From assembly GCA_036785705.1 (NCBI GenBank), contig JAWUZG010000004.1:10901501-10965500 (forward strand): a stretch of 64,000 nucleotides of DNA, written 5' to 3'. The notes under the pieces were generated by a model. That model worked only from the letters and a program-made list of their open reading frames with translations. It made no database searches and was not told the DNA's origin. The stretch's first letter is position 1. The number at the start of each line of letters is the position of its first letter. Shown piece after piece: positions 49,014 to 62,100 of the stretch. This stretch comes from Acanthornis magna (taxonomy: Eukaryota > Chordata > Aves > Passeriformes > Acanthizidae). The position numbers were made by a program, and so were the translations under genes.

Positions 49014-50846
49014 GAAACATCAGTCCTCTTTAATACTTCTGTGTAGCATGATTTTCTAAGAGTCCTAAAATAGTTCAATTCTAACACAAATGTATCTCCT
49101 AACATCCCACTGAGAGGTAAAGAAGGCATAGATTCTATGAATATGTCATAGACTAGAAGGGAATGCAAAAAAAGTTAAAATAACAGCTTACAACAACAAA
49201 AACAACAGATAAAAATCCAACAGGAGAATGGACTGCTCTAACTTTGGAAGAGGAGTGAATAAGAAATGCTGATTGATACCTGAGGCCCAAAATATCATCA
49301 AAAGCACCCATCAGAAAAAAGATTGGAAAGTGAATGACAAGATAAATAAGATTTAAATGAAAGAAAAAAGGAGAAAACTGAATAAATACAGGTATGCTAG
49401 TATAAAATGACAGTGGCAAGAAGCATATGAAAGCTGAAGAGGTTTCCTACTTGACAGATTGAACATTTACATTAAGTTCTTAAGAAGAAATTATGTAGTA
49501 TGTATAAATGAAATAAAGAGATGGGGTTTAAATCCTGAGTGAAGACTAGTAGATTCTGAATAAAACATCACTCTAATAATTTTTCTTTTTTTTAAATTTA
49601 CAAAAATTCATTTTCTAGCAGTTCTCAGTATCTTTAGAGAACTTGAATAATCTGTGTTCCATGTATTTTTGGTGACACAGGGGAAAAAAAGCATGAGAAA
49701 TATTGAAGCAGTTTTGAGAGAATGTTATTTACTGGAGGTTGTGCTGGAGAACCAACTCAGAGAGAAAATCAGAAGAATTATTTTATTTTGTATGTCACAC
49801 ACACACAGATTTCAGGAGCAGATAAATTCAATAACAGAAAACTGGTAAAAGAGCACAGAAATATAGTGCTTATTGGCAAAATAACCAGTGAAAATGAAAC
49901 CTTATTTCTAATTGGGAGAGCTGTGAAACCTCCAGCATTCTGTTACATTTCAGTTCCATATTTGTCAGTTACAGAACGGTTGGATGACATCTGTCATAAA
50001 GGCTGAATTTCTAATTTAGTCTAATAGAAAAGTGAGTTGCAGGAGTGTCATCTCCTGCTCTTTAAGTACCATGTCATGAGTGGAGCTGACATGAGTTAAC
50101 TAAGCAGCCTTCTTGTAAGCATGTCTTGTGAATAGCAGTAGAGGACAGTGTTATGAAAATTTTCCACTGAAAGTTTTTAATAACAACTCTGATAATTTAA
50201 GTGGAAAGAGTGATATTGGGGGTGAAAAGCCCAAGTTATCTTTTATTTCCATTTTACCAGAGCGAGAAATTCCACAATAGTTTCAGGATAACGGAAAAAG
50301 AAATATTTAGGTTTAGTCTTATTGAATTTCTTAGGATGTTCAGAATACAAACTTTTTTCTCCCTTTCTCTTTCAATTCACAAAGTGAAAACATAGAAGGG
50401 TTACCAGAAGGCAAGGATTACATATAACACCCCTTTAAAAAAATTATAAAAAAAAAAAATTGGCAATATTTAAAAGGCAAATTATTGATTTCTTAACATA
50501 CAACAATATAGAACATGAATTAAGAAAATATTTTTTGTGTTGCTTTCTTGATGTTTCTTCAATATATTTAAATGACAGAGAATACAGTTGCAGAGGGAAG
50601 TGGCCAGTGAAAACTGATTACTGTTTGAGATTTATTTATAAGCAGTATCAGGGCTCTGGTAAAGGAACCCAAAATCTAAGTGATAGTGTTATTTCAGCTA
50701 GCATTTAGTTACTTTTTCACACATAGATATGGAACTAATACATTGCTCTCTATTTTATTATTATTTTTCTTTTTTTTTTCCCTGATATTAGTTATCAGGA
50801 AAGAGTTGAAAGCCTTGATGTGGGGAAAAGTAGCTGATGAAGATAC
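49014..50846. other. AT-rich non-coding DNA
   Basis: Nothing recognisable. Composition drops abruptly to host level after the ERV. Confidence 0.6.
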
Positions 50847-51079
50847 TCCTTTCCTTTCTTTCCTTTCCTTTCCTTTCCTTTCCTTTCCTTTCCTTTCCTT
50901 TCCTTTCCTTTCCTTTCCTTTCCTTTCCTTTCCTTTCCTTTCCTTTCCTTTCCTTTCCTTTCCTTTCCTTTCCTTTCCTTTCCTTTCCTTTCCTTTCCTT
51001 TCCTTTCCTTTCCTTTCCTTTCCTTTCCTTTCCTTTCCTTTCCTTTCCTTTCCTTTCCTTTCCTTTCCTTTCCTTTCTT
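50847..51079. repeat. Pentanucleotide microsatellite (CCTTT)n, about 46 units
   Basis: About 230 bp of TTTCC tandem units, with one longer T run near the 5' edge (CTTTCTTTCC) and a CTTCTG end. Pure pyrimidine on the + strand. Creates Leu-Ser-Phe-Pro-Phe and Lys-Glu-Arg-Lys-Gly pseudo-ORFs in several frames. Confidence 0.97.
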
Positions 51080-51855
51080 CTGTTTGAAACATACAGCTAT
51101 CATTTGATCTATGAGTGTTTTGATGTCAGAAAATTAAGGTCTGTGGCACAGCACAGATTAGTACAAAAAGTTAAATAGAAAAAGGTTGTGTCAAAGAAGG
51201 ATTTAAGAGGCAGAACATTAATTCCCTAAGCTACTAGCATAGATATACACACTACAACACTTTGTCTCCTTTAAAATGTGAAACAGGTACTTGGTTCAGT
51301 ACAAAATAGTATAGAAATTCTGTTATATTACCCAATATTTCAGCATGGAAGCACTTCCGATTAAAATACAGTACTTTGCTCATTTCTGAAACATCTCTGG
51401 TTTTGAGAAATGAAAGCCCTAGAGAGTAATGACAGCAGGAATAGAGGGCTGTGAAGGTGAAAGGAGTGCCCAAACCTGTTTCAATAATTACAGATTTCCT
51501 TCTTTCTAGGGAAGGAAAAAAAAAGTGAAACAAAGATATTTCATAATGAAAGCTATTTTTTTCCCAGTTCTATATCCAGTTGACCTCCAGCACTACTTTC
51601 TGTAGTTTAAATAATCTTGTGTTGCCTTTTAAATTTCTAGTGTTTATCTTTACACCCCTTAAACTAAGCTTTATTTTAATACTGCCAGTAAAAAAAAGGA
51701 TGGAATGTCCCTTTACATGCTCAAAACCAAATTCTAATACAGACTTAAACACCTACCAGTGCACCAGTCTTCACTGATTCCTGAAAAAAGCTATAGGTCA
51801 TACCAGGACATTCAAAAGGTCAAAACAATATATTCAAAATGTATAGAAACATATA
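51080..51855. other. AT-rich non-coding DNA
   Basis: No gene or named repeat recognised. Confidence 0.6.
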
Positions 51856-51859
51856 GAGA

Positions 51860-52020
51860 AAAACAAACAAACAAACAAAAACCAACAAAGCAAAAAAAAA
51901 AACCCAAACCCCACCAAACAAAAAAAAAACCCGAAACAAACAAAACCCTCAACCAAACAACAACCAAAAAAAAAACCAAAAAAACAAACCAAAACAAACC
52001 AAAACCACCAAAAAACCACA
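51860..52020. repeat. A/C-only low-complexity tract
   Basis: AAACA units, A8-A11 runs and AACC clusters make about 160 bp almost free of G and T on the + strand. The tract is similar in kind, complement-wise, to the G/T tract at 28.7 kb. Pseudo-ORFs of Lys/Pro/Gln/Thr and Phe/Val/Leu/Trp are artefacts. Confidence 0.9.
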
Positions 52021-52235
52021 GTGATATAAAGGTCCTGGATATCTTTGAAGACTCAACTTCGAGATAAATTTTAATGTGAGACCCAATGTCACTTCAGTAA
52101 TGGTATAGACCAGCTCACACAAAATTCAAGGAAAGATGATAAGAATATTACAGATGTACAAAATATGAACTATGAATAAAACTTGAAATTATTGGTGTTA
52201 CAGTCTACAGAACTGAAAAAAGTTACAAGACGATA

Positions 52236-52822
52236 TTGTTTTACACCAGTAGGCTGCTCAGATCCACCCTGCCTCTAGCTCTTGGGATGGAGCAAAGAAT
52301 CAGAAGATTAAACGTGAGAAAACTTATGGGTTGAGGTCAAGGCAGTTTAACAGGTAAAGCAAAAGCTGTGCACACAATCAAAACAAAACAAGGAATTAAT
52401 TCACCTCTTCCTGTGGTGAAGAATTCACCTCTGCCTGTGGTAGGCAGGTGTTCAGCTATCTCCAGGAAAGCAGGGCTCATGGAGGTTATTTGGGAAGACA
52501 AACACCATCACTATGAACGTTCTATCTTTTGTCCTTCTTTTCCCAGCTTTATACACAGAGCATGGCACCTTGGTCTGGTGGGGTCAGCTGTCCTGACTGT
52601 GTCCCCTCCCAGCTTCTTGTGTACCCCCAGACTGACTCTCTCTCCATCCCACACTGGTGGGTTGGAGAGAGAGTCAGAAAGACTTGATGTTATGTAAACA
52701 CTGCTCAGCAAAAATTAAAGCACCTGTGTGTCTAGCAATCATGTTTTCATCCCAGATCCAAAACATGGCACCATGCAAACTACTCTGAAGGAAAATTAAC
52801 AGTGTGGGGGCAGCTGGATCAA
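52236..52822 (-). mobile_element. Solo LTR, same family as 6.5 kb
   Basis: Minus orientation. Landmarks on the + strand are GGGTTGAGGTCAAGGCAGTT TAACAGG, AAGCAAAAGCTGTGCACACA, TGTCCTGACTGTGTCCCCTC and GAAGGAAAATTAACAGTGTG near the element's start, all mirrored at 6.5-7.1 kb. There is a small internal duplication of CCTGTGGT(G/A)... GAATTCACCTCT at about 52401-52440. Diverged, with no internal region attached. Confidence 0.72.
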
Positions 52823-55800
52823 GTCTAGTCAGTAGAGCAAGCAGAGACCAAGGAGCTTTTCATCTCCTGAAAGGTACCCTTACGTTTAGTTAAGTGACAC
52901 ATAAAACGTTATGAACTATATTTGCAATTCCATTCTATTTTTCAATTCAGTTACCTACACAAATGTAATTTGAAAGGTCTTAACATAGTAGAGTGGCCCA
53001 ATTAAGGTTGGTAGATAAAATACAGGACCAGTGGAGAATGTATGGCTGCTGGAACACAAGCAGGAGATCCTAAGGCACCTCAAATTACACCAGACAAATT
53101 AATCTGTTGGGCAACTGAATTTAGTCTTGCATCCCTGTTTGCTCTAATTACCCTCTAATTCATATTGGAACACCTATACATCTAAATTTCAAGATCAATA
53201 ATTCCCAAGATGTTCAGACGCCTTGTCAAAAGCTTTAGTGTTCTGAACATCAAATGGAATTTTATCTACAAATGTATATAATATAAATGTATTTGAAATA
53301 ATCAAAGAAATGCATGCACATTACAAATGTTTTAATTCTGTGTGGGGTCCAAAGCTGAGAAAAATTCTTACTTCCTTTTTATATATAAAACTATTCACCA
53401 GTTTTCTGAGAAATCTTAACATAAACTGGCCTAACTTCAACTAGGAACCTGTTGACATAAAACCAACCAAGAAAACAAGAAATCTGAACTTAGCGAATGA
53501 AGGTAAGTATATCTCAAGAACTCTTAAATTAAGATTTGGAACAGCAGATCTGGGATTTTCTTGAATTGGCTCAACTTCTGTTTACTAAATGGGGACAGAT
53601 CAGGTGCAGCTGACATGTTAGAACTGAAGTAATCGGAGAGGCTCAGATCTTTCTTTTTCCCCCCAGAAATGTGACAATATTAGAGGGACAAACTATGAAT
53701 ACACAGTATCCACTCTGTCTCTGCTTCCTTTATCTCCTGAAAATTCAATTAGATTTGTGATGCTAATTTTATAAAAACAGATTCCTGAGAGGAACAATTA
53801 TATTTGTTTAATTATGTTATACTGAGCAAATAGGATCACATATATGTCAGTGAAAACAAAGCAAAACAAGACAAACCAAATCAATAGGCTGCTATTGATT
53901 GAACCATAAATATAACTTTTTAAGTAGAAAAAAAGACATTTTTATTATGTTTCATTATTTATTTGGAAGGACTGTACTAACAACAACCATAAGAACAAGA
54001 ATATACCTTTCAGAGAGTAGATGGATCTCAATATATACATAATTTGCTATGAGGATTTTGTTTCAAAGTTATGCAAAAACATTGTTTGTTCTCTTTCAAG
54101 AATATGATGTTTGGAATAGATGATAAAATATCCCCTTCAGGGTAAGTTGAAAAATTATGTGTAATTGATCAGTAACCAACCTTTGAGCTCATTTCTTCAC
54201 ATCTGAATATTAAGGCTTCTGGTAACCTCAATATGATTCTTCAGAAGTAGTGTATGAATCCAAATAGAAAAGAGAAGAGCTTGCATTTCCAGGAAACATT
54301 TCTTCTATAGAAAATACCAATGTTTGCCTAACTCTTCAAAGTATATCTTTTATCTTATATCTTTGGGCTAAAGTACATAGCAACTGACTTAACTGAGCTA
54401 AAGATCTTCAAATATCAGATTTTTACATTTCAATTTATTTTAATTCTCTAAGGTAATAGTTAATAATGATGTGTGTGGGATTATGTCATTTTTCTGATAG
54501 CAATGTTGAACTTCTAAAAGAATAAAAAGATCTACAAGTAACATAAGATTTACTTCTTCCTTCTAACTTAAAGCATAAAAATTTTTAAGACTGTGAATGA
54601 TATCTTGGCTCCATTAATATTTGTGGGATCTTTGTAGCAATTTAAAATGGCCCAGATTTTTAACCTAAATCGGTACCCAAAAACACTTTAGTGAATTCCT
54701 AGTGAGCAAGACAGAAAATTTTGTTAGCAGGAAAATTGTTGTTTCAGACCTTTTTTTAAATTGATACAGTCTTGTAAGACTATGTTTATATGAACTGTAG
54801 TGGACTGCTATTTGTATGAAATTAATCAGGAATCAGTTTATATTTATCACTCTTATAAAAATATCTTATTTACTTATAGATATTTTTGATGCTTTTGCCC
54901 TAATAATTGTAAAAGCTTAACTGGAAAGACTGCAGTCCATGTAAAATGTCCAGGCCAAAAGTTATAATAGGTTTTCATGATCACAAAGTACTCTAGTATG
55001 TGTATTTAGTATTATTTTTGCTCTATCATTATAATACAGCAATAATAGCATACTTTTGTAATAGTGTTTTTAATTATTACCTGCCACTATCATGTGAACT
55101 TCAAAACATATATACACTTTCATTTGCTTGTTTTCTTAACCTCCTTCATATGTTTTGTAAGGGGTAGAAACTAATGCGGTATAATTGAAACTGCGCTGTT
55201 GAGACCACAAAGATCGATCATTCTGTGTCTTCCAGATTACTGAGAGAAGTCATGCAATAGGGTGGATGTACTGCATACTGAAGACACCCTACTCTGTGTT
55301 CCTCTCAAGAGATATGTAAAATACTTTTACTCAGATGTCACTTTGCACAAGAGTGACAAGCATAGGGATTAAATACAGTTGGCTCAAATTTAGCTGAGAC
55401 ACAAATGAAGTGGCACCAGCAGGATTTGAAAAATGCACTGATAATAAGGTGGGAGCATTAAATTTTTCTATCGTCAGTATATATCCTAAAAGCCTTAGCA
55501 TAATGCCTGTTAGAGCCTTAGAGCCACTGCTGCTCTTGGACTAAGTTTTCTAAGAGAGAAAACAATGCTGCCTTTTTTGTTTTTTTCTATTCAAACAGAA
55601 ATCTTGACAGTACCACACAGATGACAGATCTAGTTAGTTTCTACAATGAAATAAACTGATAAAAGAAGGACACTACAACAATCTTTCTGGAGTTTTCTAT
55701 ACAAAGTCTTACCACTGACCCATAACAGCCTGTGCATTATGATTTCATTGGCTAACTTTCCCTCATTGTGACCCATGGAGGAAAATCAATAAAGGTCAGT

Positions 55801-56374
55801 GTGAGAGGTTTAGAGATTGTAACCAGTGGAACTGAGCAACCAATAGCTGTTTATATGGATTTTCATTCCCTACAGTTGCATAGAGAAAATAAATAATGGT
55901 GTTTTTTGAACAAATTTAGCAGTATCTATATCACTGGCACATTCCTCCCCTCTCCGCCCACCAAATTTTGTGATATAAAGGAACAGAGTTTACTATGACT
56001 TTTCATAGAGGTTGAACTATTTCCTTCGATGTCAATTATAAACAACTCTCATTTTATTATCTCTATATATGTAACTCTAAAAAATTTTAATTGATTCTAC
56101 CAGGAGAAAAAAAAAGCAACAACAACTTAAAAAAATTAATAAATCACTGCAGCAGGGATCTCCACTTATATAATAGCAGAATCTCAAGCTCATGCAACGG
56201 CAGAACCTCAAGCTCTTGTACACTTTTTAAAATTTAAAGTAAAATGCCATGAAAGACATAATCATAACATCATCCAAATCAAAAGAGATTATTGGAGGTA
56301 CTTTTTTCATTTTCCTTCTTGTTATTGGATAGTTTGATTAAATTGATTAGGATTTTCTCTGCTCAGTTTTGAAT
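52823..56374. other. AT-rich non-coding DNA
   Basis: About 3.5 kb with no gene or named repeat recognised. All frames are short. Confidence 0.6.
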
Positions 56375-58200
56375 AATTTCTAGGATGAAGATTCCATAAC
56401 TTTCCTGGGAAAAGTCTTCAAGTGTTTGACCACCTCATGCCACTTCTTTGATTTGTTTCTAATATTTGATTGGAATTCCCTATGTTCTAGATTTTGTCCA
56501 ATGAGACTCATCTTTCCAGCATGAGCCTCTGTAAACAGTCTAGTTCCATATGGTCTGCGACCACCCAATAGGTGTCTGAAGAAAGCAGTAATATTTTCCC
56601 CCCAAACTTTTCTTTTTAAGGATACTATTCTCTCAGTCTCTCCTCTCCAACCCCTTAGTCATCTTGGTCAACCTTGGCTGTACTTATTTGAGTTTATTCC
56701 TGTCTTTTACTGAAGTTCATTAGGCACAATACTGTAGATATTACCTAACAAGTGCCATATAGAAGGGGAGAATCTTTACCCTTTACCTGCTGACTGTATT
56801 CTCACAATGGAGTACAGCCCAATAGGTAATTGGCCTTTTTTTTTTTGCTGCAAGATCATCCAGCTGACTCAAGTTCAACATGTTGCTTATCAAGACCCCA
56901 GAAACTTTTCTAGAGAGCTTCTTTCTATTTCGTTGTCCTTCAGCTTATTTTCTTGCATGGAAGCATTGTGTCTCGGGGGAAAACTGTTTTTTGAGAACTT
57001 TTTGAGATACCTGTTGGCCCATTCCTCCTGTATGCAGAGGTTCTTCTGAATAGCAGACCTCAGTGCTTCCACTAGTGCTTTCTGCAAACTTGCTGATACT
57101 GTATTCTATCCCCAAGTGCAGGCCATTATAAAAGGCATAAAACAGTCCTCTCTGTTGATCTCTGAGGGATACCATTAGTAATGGCCTGTCATTTGAATGT
57201 TTTTCACCACCAATCACTTCCCTTTGAGCCCAACTGTTGAGCAAATTTTCCATCCACAGCATTGGCTACTTGGGTGCATACCTCTCCAATTTTTGGTACA
57301 CTATGATGGAACAGTGTTAAAAAGGCAACCTCTAAAATTATGGTATACAGCAGCCACTGCTCTCACTCTCTTCACACAGAGATTGGTGTCATTGCAGAAG
57401 GCAATCAGTTTAATAGGGTGTCACTTGCCATTTGTAAACGGTTGCTGACTGTTTCAGATGACCTTCTGGTCCTTCACATACTTGGCAATGGCTTCATGAC
57501 CTTCCCAGAAACTGGTATTAAGCTGACTGACCTGTAGTTGTCCAGACCTACTTTTTACCTTTATTAAAGACAAACATGACATTTGTGTCTTTCAGTAATT
57601 CCTCTGACCACCATGACTTGTGAAGATGTTAGAAAGTGGCCTCATTCGGTCACCAGTCAGCTCCCTCAGCAGCTCTGAATATGGTTATTTGGCCCCGTGG
57701 ACACCTGTAGGTCCAATTATCTCAAGAGGTTCCCAAATTTAACCTTCCTATGCTATGGGTAATGACTTGTTCATACAGATGCTGTTTAAAGATGTGGTGG
57801 CTTGGGATGCCTGAAAACAAGTATTATCAGTGAAAACTGAGACAAAAAAGACACTGTAACATCTCAGCTTTTCCAAAGTCCTTTCTTTTTTCCTCCAATA
57901 CCCTAACATATTAAGTTACAGCCCACATTCTCCTCATTCTTCCTTCCCTAACAATGTACTTACAGAAGCTTTTCTTGTTGCACTTCACAATCCTTCCCAC
58001 TTTCAGTTCCAGCTGAATTTCACTTCCTTAACTCCAGCCTTGCACGCTCTGGCAGTGTCTATATGCTCCTCCCAACCAGACCTTTCTCTTTTCCATCTTC
58101 TTTATAGTTTCAGTTTCTTTTGATATGTTTCTCTACGCTGGTACACCATGGGACTGATATGAATTCATAACTCAGTTTGACTCCACATGCAATTCAAAAT
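56375..58200 (-). mobile_element. Long CR1-type LINE remnant (about 1.8 kb)
   Basis: Complement of a CR1 ORF2 from the linker upstream of reverse transcriptase through the C-terminus. In + strand order: a 3' tail-like block (CATAACTTTCCTGGGAAAAG), the GTGCCATATAGAAGGGGAGA block, GCTGCAAGATCATCCAGCTG, then reverse transcriptase. In its coding sense this shows GIEYSISKFAEST at about 57115-57075, where FADDT is expected, so the catalytic aspartates are lost. Further blocks are TTCATGACCTTCCCAGAAAC, TGACCTGTAGTTGTCCAGAC and GTCACCAGTCAGCTCCCTCA. Heavily diverged, no intact frame, an old copy. Confidence 0.72.
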
Positions 58201-58329
58201 AACTGTGGTCCTTTTTGTCAATCCTTTTCACCTTTATCATTCCGGACAAAGAGGATAACAGAACTTTCACAATAATATCAGAGCTTTCACGAACTTGCAA
58301 ACCACAGTCTTAAAGCATTTAAGTGACCA

Positions 58330-59165
58330 GATGGTGGTTGGTATAAATCCATGGTTTTGGCCCTGAGGTGGGGTTTGGACCTGAGAGAAGAGGCCAGGAG
58401 CTGCCCCGTGCCAGACACAGCCTGCTCAACCACCTCTGAGAGTTACTGACGGACACATCTGAGCCTGCCATGGAGTTGGTGACACCTGCAAAAACATATT
58501 TAAGGAGGCTAAACACCAAAAGAAAACAGAACAGGGTACAATAGCAGAAGGAATTGCTCCGGGATAGAGCTGATAACACCCCTGAAGGAACTGCAGCCAG
58601 TGGATAAACATATTACCACAGGCAAACCCGCCGAGCAACTTGTGATCTGTAGATAAACACATGCTGCACCATGCTTTCTGAAGGGACTATGGCCCATGGA
58701 TGGGCCCCCAGCAGAGGAAACAGAAGGCATGAGCAGAGAGAGAAAAAAGAAAGGAACAAGAAACAGCAGAATGGAATCACTGCAGCCTGATCCCAGTCTC
58801 CTGTGCAGCCCATTGCCTCACCAAAGGGAGTGAACTTAACCTGCATTGACAACAACAGAGTGGAAATTTGAAGGGGAAGGAGAGCTGTCTGGGGTGAATG
58901 GGAAATGGGAAGAAAATATATTTTCCCAAAGTGCTTAAATATTTTTCTACTTTATTTCTAAATATCCCATTAGCAATTAAATGTCTTTGCTAACTGGCAA
59001 TGAACTAAGTTAAATTTTCCAAGTAAGTAAAAAATGGGTAAATTATTCCCCTGAGGAATTTTTATGCTCTTGTTCTTGCTGTTTTCTCCCTCATCCCGCT
59101 GGCAGGGGGACAGAGAGTGAGTGGCAATGTGCATGCTTGACTGCCAGCTTTGGCAAACACCATGC
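58330..59165 (+). mobile_element. Solo LTR of ERVL-like type
   Basis: About 835 bp. Recognisable blocks are ACATATTTAAGGAGGCTAAA CACCAAAAGAAAACAG, GGACTATGGCCCATGGATGG GCCCC, a GAGAGAGAAAAAAGAAAGGA purine run and a terminal CATCCCGCTGGCAGGGGGAC ... GACTGCCAGCTTTGGCAAAC. This pattern fits a bird ERVL LTR from memory. The fragment at 11.3-11.6 kb seems related. No internal sequence is attached, and the edges are approximate. Confidence 0.55.
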
Positions 59166-62100
59166 AGACAGACAAAAATCCAATTGCTGCTTAAACTTCA
59201 GAGCATATAGAAATCCCTGGATATCTTCCTCTGCACCATGAAAGTTTATGAACTTCTTCAGAATTTCTTATTAGGTGGGAACATGACAGTCAACCAGACC
59301 TAGAAACTACATGGGGTAACATACACATCCCATGAAAGATTCAGTAAGAGAGAGAATAAGAAAGAGATTAGAAGGCAGGGCAGGTGGAGAGACCTTCCCA
59401 GACCTTAGATAACACAAACTGTATAGCTAAGAAGATACTCTTGTTACTGCTTTTATTAATATACAGGTAGATGGGAAGGCTGCTCTCAGCTACCTAAATA
59501 TCAGAACATTTAATAAATTTGTTCCAAAAACATGCCACACAGGGCCAAATCTTTTATTCATAAAATGAGGTTCAAAGCCATTCCTACTATTTCCAGGAAA
59601 CTTCTACTGCTTATTACCTCTTAACAACTGAGTCTTTACATTCAGGCCAAAAAGTTAAGAAACCTAATTAATTGATCTCCTTTCCTTGGCACATCCTTTG
59701 CACAGCATAGATTCCAGGAACAAGTTGGTCATTTGCCATGGTAAAGTGAGCAAAAACTGTGAGAGGGGCATGATTGTGGAGCCAAATAGAGAACTGCTGG
59801 TCTTTTAAACATGGAAGCACACTAAGCAAGTTTTAAGTCATATTAGCTTGTTTTAACTTTAAATGTTAACATGTTGATACAAATAGCTGGGAAGCAACAC
59901 ATTTCTGCACCCAGTGGCTCATAATATTACCATCACTGGAAACAAGATTTAAGCCCTTATGCTAGCACTGTTATAGATCATCCTGACCTCTTAGATTTGT
60001 TATCAATTCTTATGAAACTCACTATGAGAAGCAGAGCTAATCAGACTGTACAAAACCCCAAACATTTTATGAAAGGACATCTAGTATTAGGAGTGGAGGG
60101 ATAATGGGAAAAAGGCACCTGTGTGTCTTTTGGCATTCCTTTGTGAAGAGCTCTTAAGCCTGACTACCTGATTTATCTTTTTTTATCGAAAATGATCAGG
60201 GACAATAGTCATCTGTGCTAATGCACAGCATCAGCTTTATGAATGCTTATGCAGTTATATTACATATGGATGTTACATTTGTTACATACAGTTATGTTAC
60301 ATACAGTATAGTTACATATGGATGTGACTTTCAACTATTCTGAAATATCATTGTTAAAGACTATTTGCTTTTCACCTGTAGTGACGATGATTGATATGTT
60401 TAAGAACCAATAATTATCAAAGTATACTGGTGTTGATTGTCCTTGTTACAAATTTTTAACTATCCTGATTTAGGAGTTTTCTATTGCAATCATCTCTGAC
60501 ATCCTTACACACAAACATACACACACGGAGAGAGCAGTTTGATCTTCTTAAGCTCTTTTTCTTCTTTTTTCCTTACTGTGTTATCTTTAGCAGGAAAGCC
60601 CTTCTATATTTCTTTGCAACATAATTTTGAGCTCTAAGTCATAACAGGGAAATTTAATATACACAAATATAATTCTCACTGCTTTCAGTTTAAACATGTA
60701 TTTCCTATGGTCCATGCATTGCTCTTCACATTGATGATGAAAAGAATGCAGATAAAAGAACATTCTACTACATTATGAATAATCTGCATAACCTAGTAGA
60801 GAAGAGCTTTCAATATTTTTTTCCAGACAAGGTAATAAAATCCTTCTTTGAGAAAGAAAAATCTGTGGCCAGCAAAATTTTAGGGGTCACTACGTATAAA
60901 GAGGATAATCTGTTTGAAATATTTCCTACTTGCTATGCTACTTTTATATGTAAAGACAGCTTGCAAAGCAAAACAATTTGTTGTAGATAGCTCTCCCATG
61001 CTTGGAGATTTCTATGTTAATCCTAAAATGTTCAGCATTCCTTTACTTCCTTTTTTTTTTTCAGACTGTTTTTTTAATATGCAAGTTTGGTCATTTTGCA
61101 CAGAATGGTGAAAAAGATGTCTGATATATATTTTTTTTCCTGCTTGTTGGTACACTTACAAATTAACTTTCTTTTTCCTTAAAATAAAATTAGCTTGTAA
61201 TGCTATTTATCACTCTGGCACATACTTTTAATAATGTCTGTAATGATCCATAGGAGATATTTATTTACCTTGAAATTTCATTTTCATCTGAAGTATATTT
61301 ACTGTGTGCAAACAAAGTATTCCCCAGCGCAATGAGTGCCATCAACCTCCATATAAATCAAATCAGTTCAAAAATAAGATAATTGAAAACTCTTAAATTA
61401 ATATGAGTAAGAAGTTACAGGTCTGAAATTTACGGAAAGAGAAACCTTGGCCAACACAGCTTTTGTATAAGTGTACTCTAGATTAAAATCTATTTCCAGT
61501 TAAATGTCATTGAAGGAAGGTTTTACACTTAGAAAACAAGCAGACAAAAGAGCAAATAAAAACCCAACCAAAAATCAGGATACAAGTTATGTTCTTATGG
61601 AAAATTTTCATTTCCTGTATCCTTTGTTTTGCATAGCACAAGATGAAAGATACATCTCCATGCTATGGCTTGTTTTCCAGAGTAATTTATGGAACATGCT
61701 ATCAACCTCACCCTTTCATGTGTGCTAGGCATGAAATCTCAATTACCAGGAACTTTAACTTCTGTAAGGTTTCACATTGATCTGTATTTACTACTTGATG
61801 AAAGCAATTTTACAGAACATTTTAACTTAACTGTAAGGAAAGATTGAAGAGAACTATATTTCTATAGAAATGAAACAAGAGACTGAAGAGTGACAGTTCA
61901 GAAGGGGAATAGAATCACAAATGTATTTTTAATCTTTTTGAAATATGTTTGCAAATATTATTTTACTTAATACATAATGCGTCTCTGTTTGTTGTTTGAT
62001 CAAAGAATAGAGTACGGATCACGGTCCTTCAGATGTTACGGACAAAGTCTGATTTCCATTCATCTACAGTGTCTTTGCTACAATATTTTTATGGTATATA

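Noticed and set aside
50680..51178. 102-135 codon repetitive ORFs on both strands
   Set aside because: Same artefact from the (CCTTT)n microsatellite.
60247..60325. Repeated GTTACATA units as a possible CRISPR-like or regulatory array
   Set aside because: Units are short, unequal and imperfect with no regular spacers; it is a degenerate tandem repeat in vertebrate DNA.
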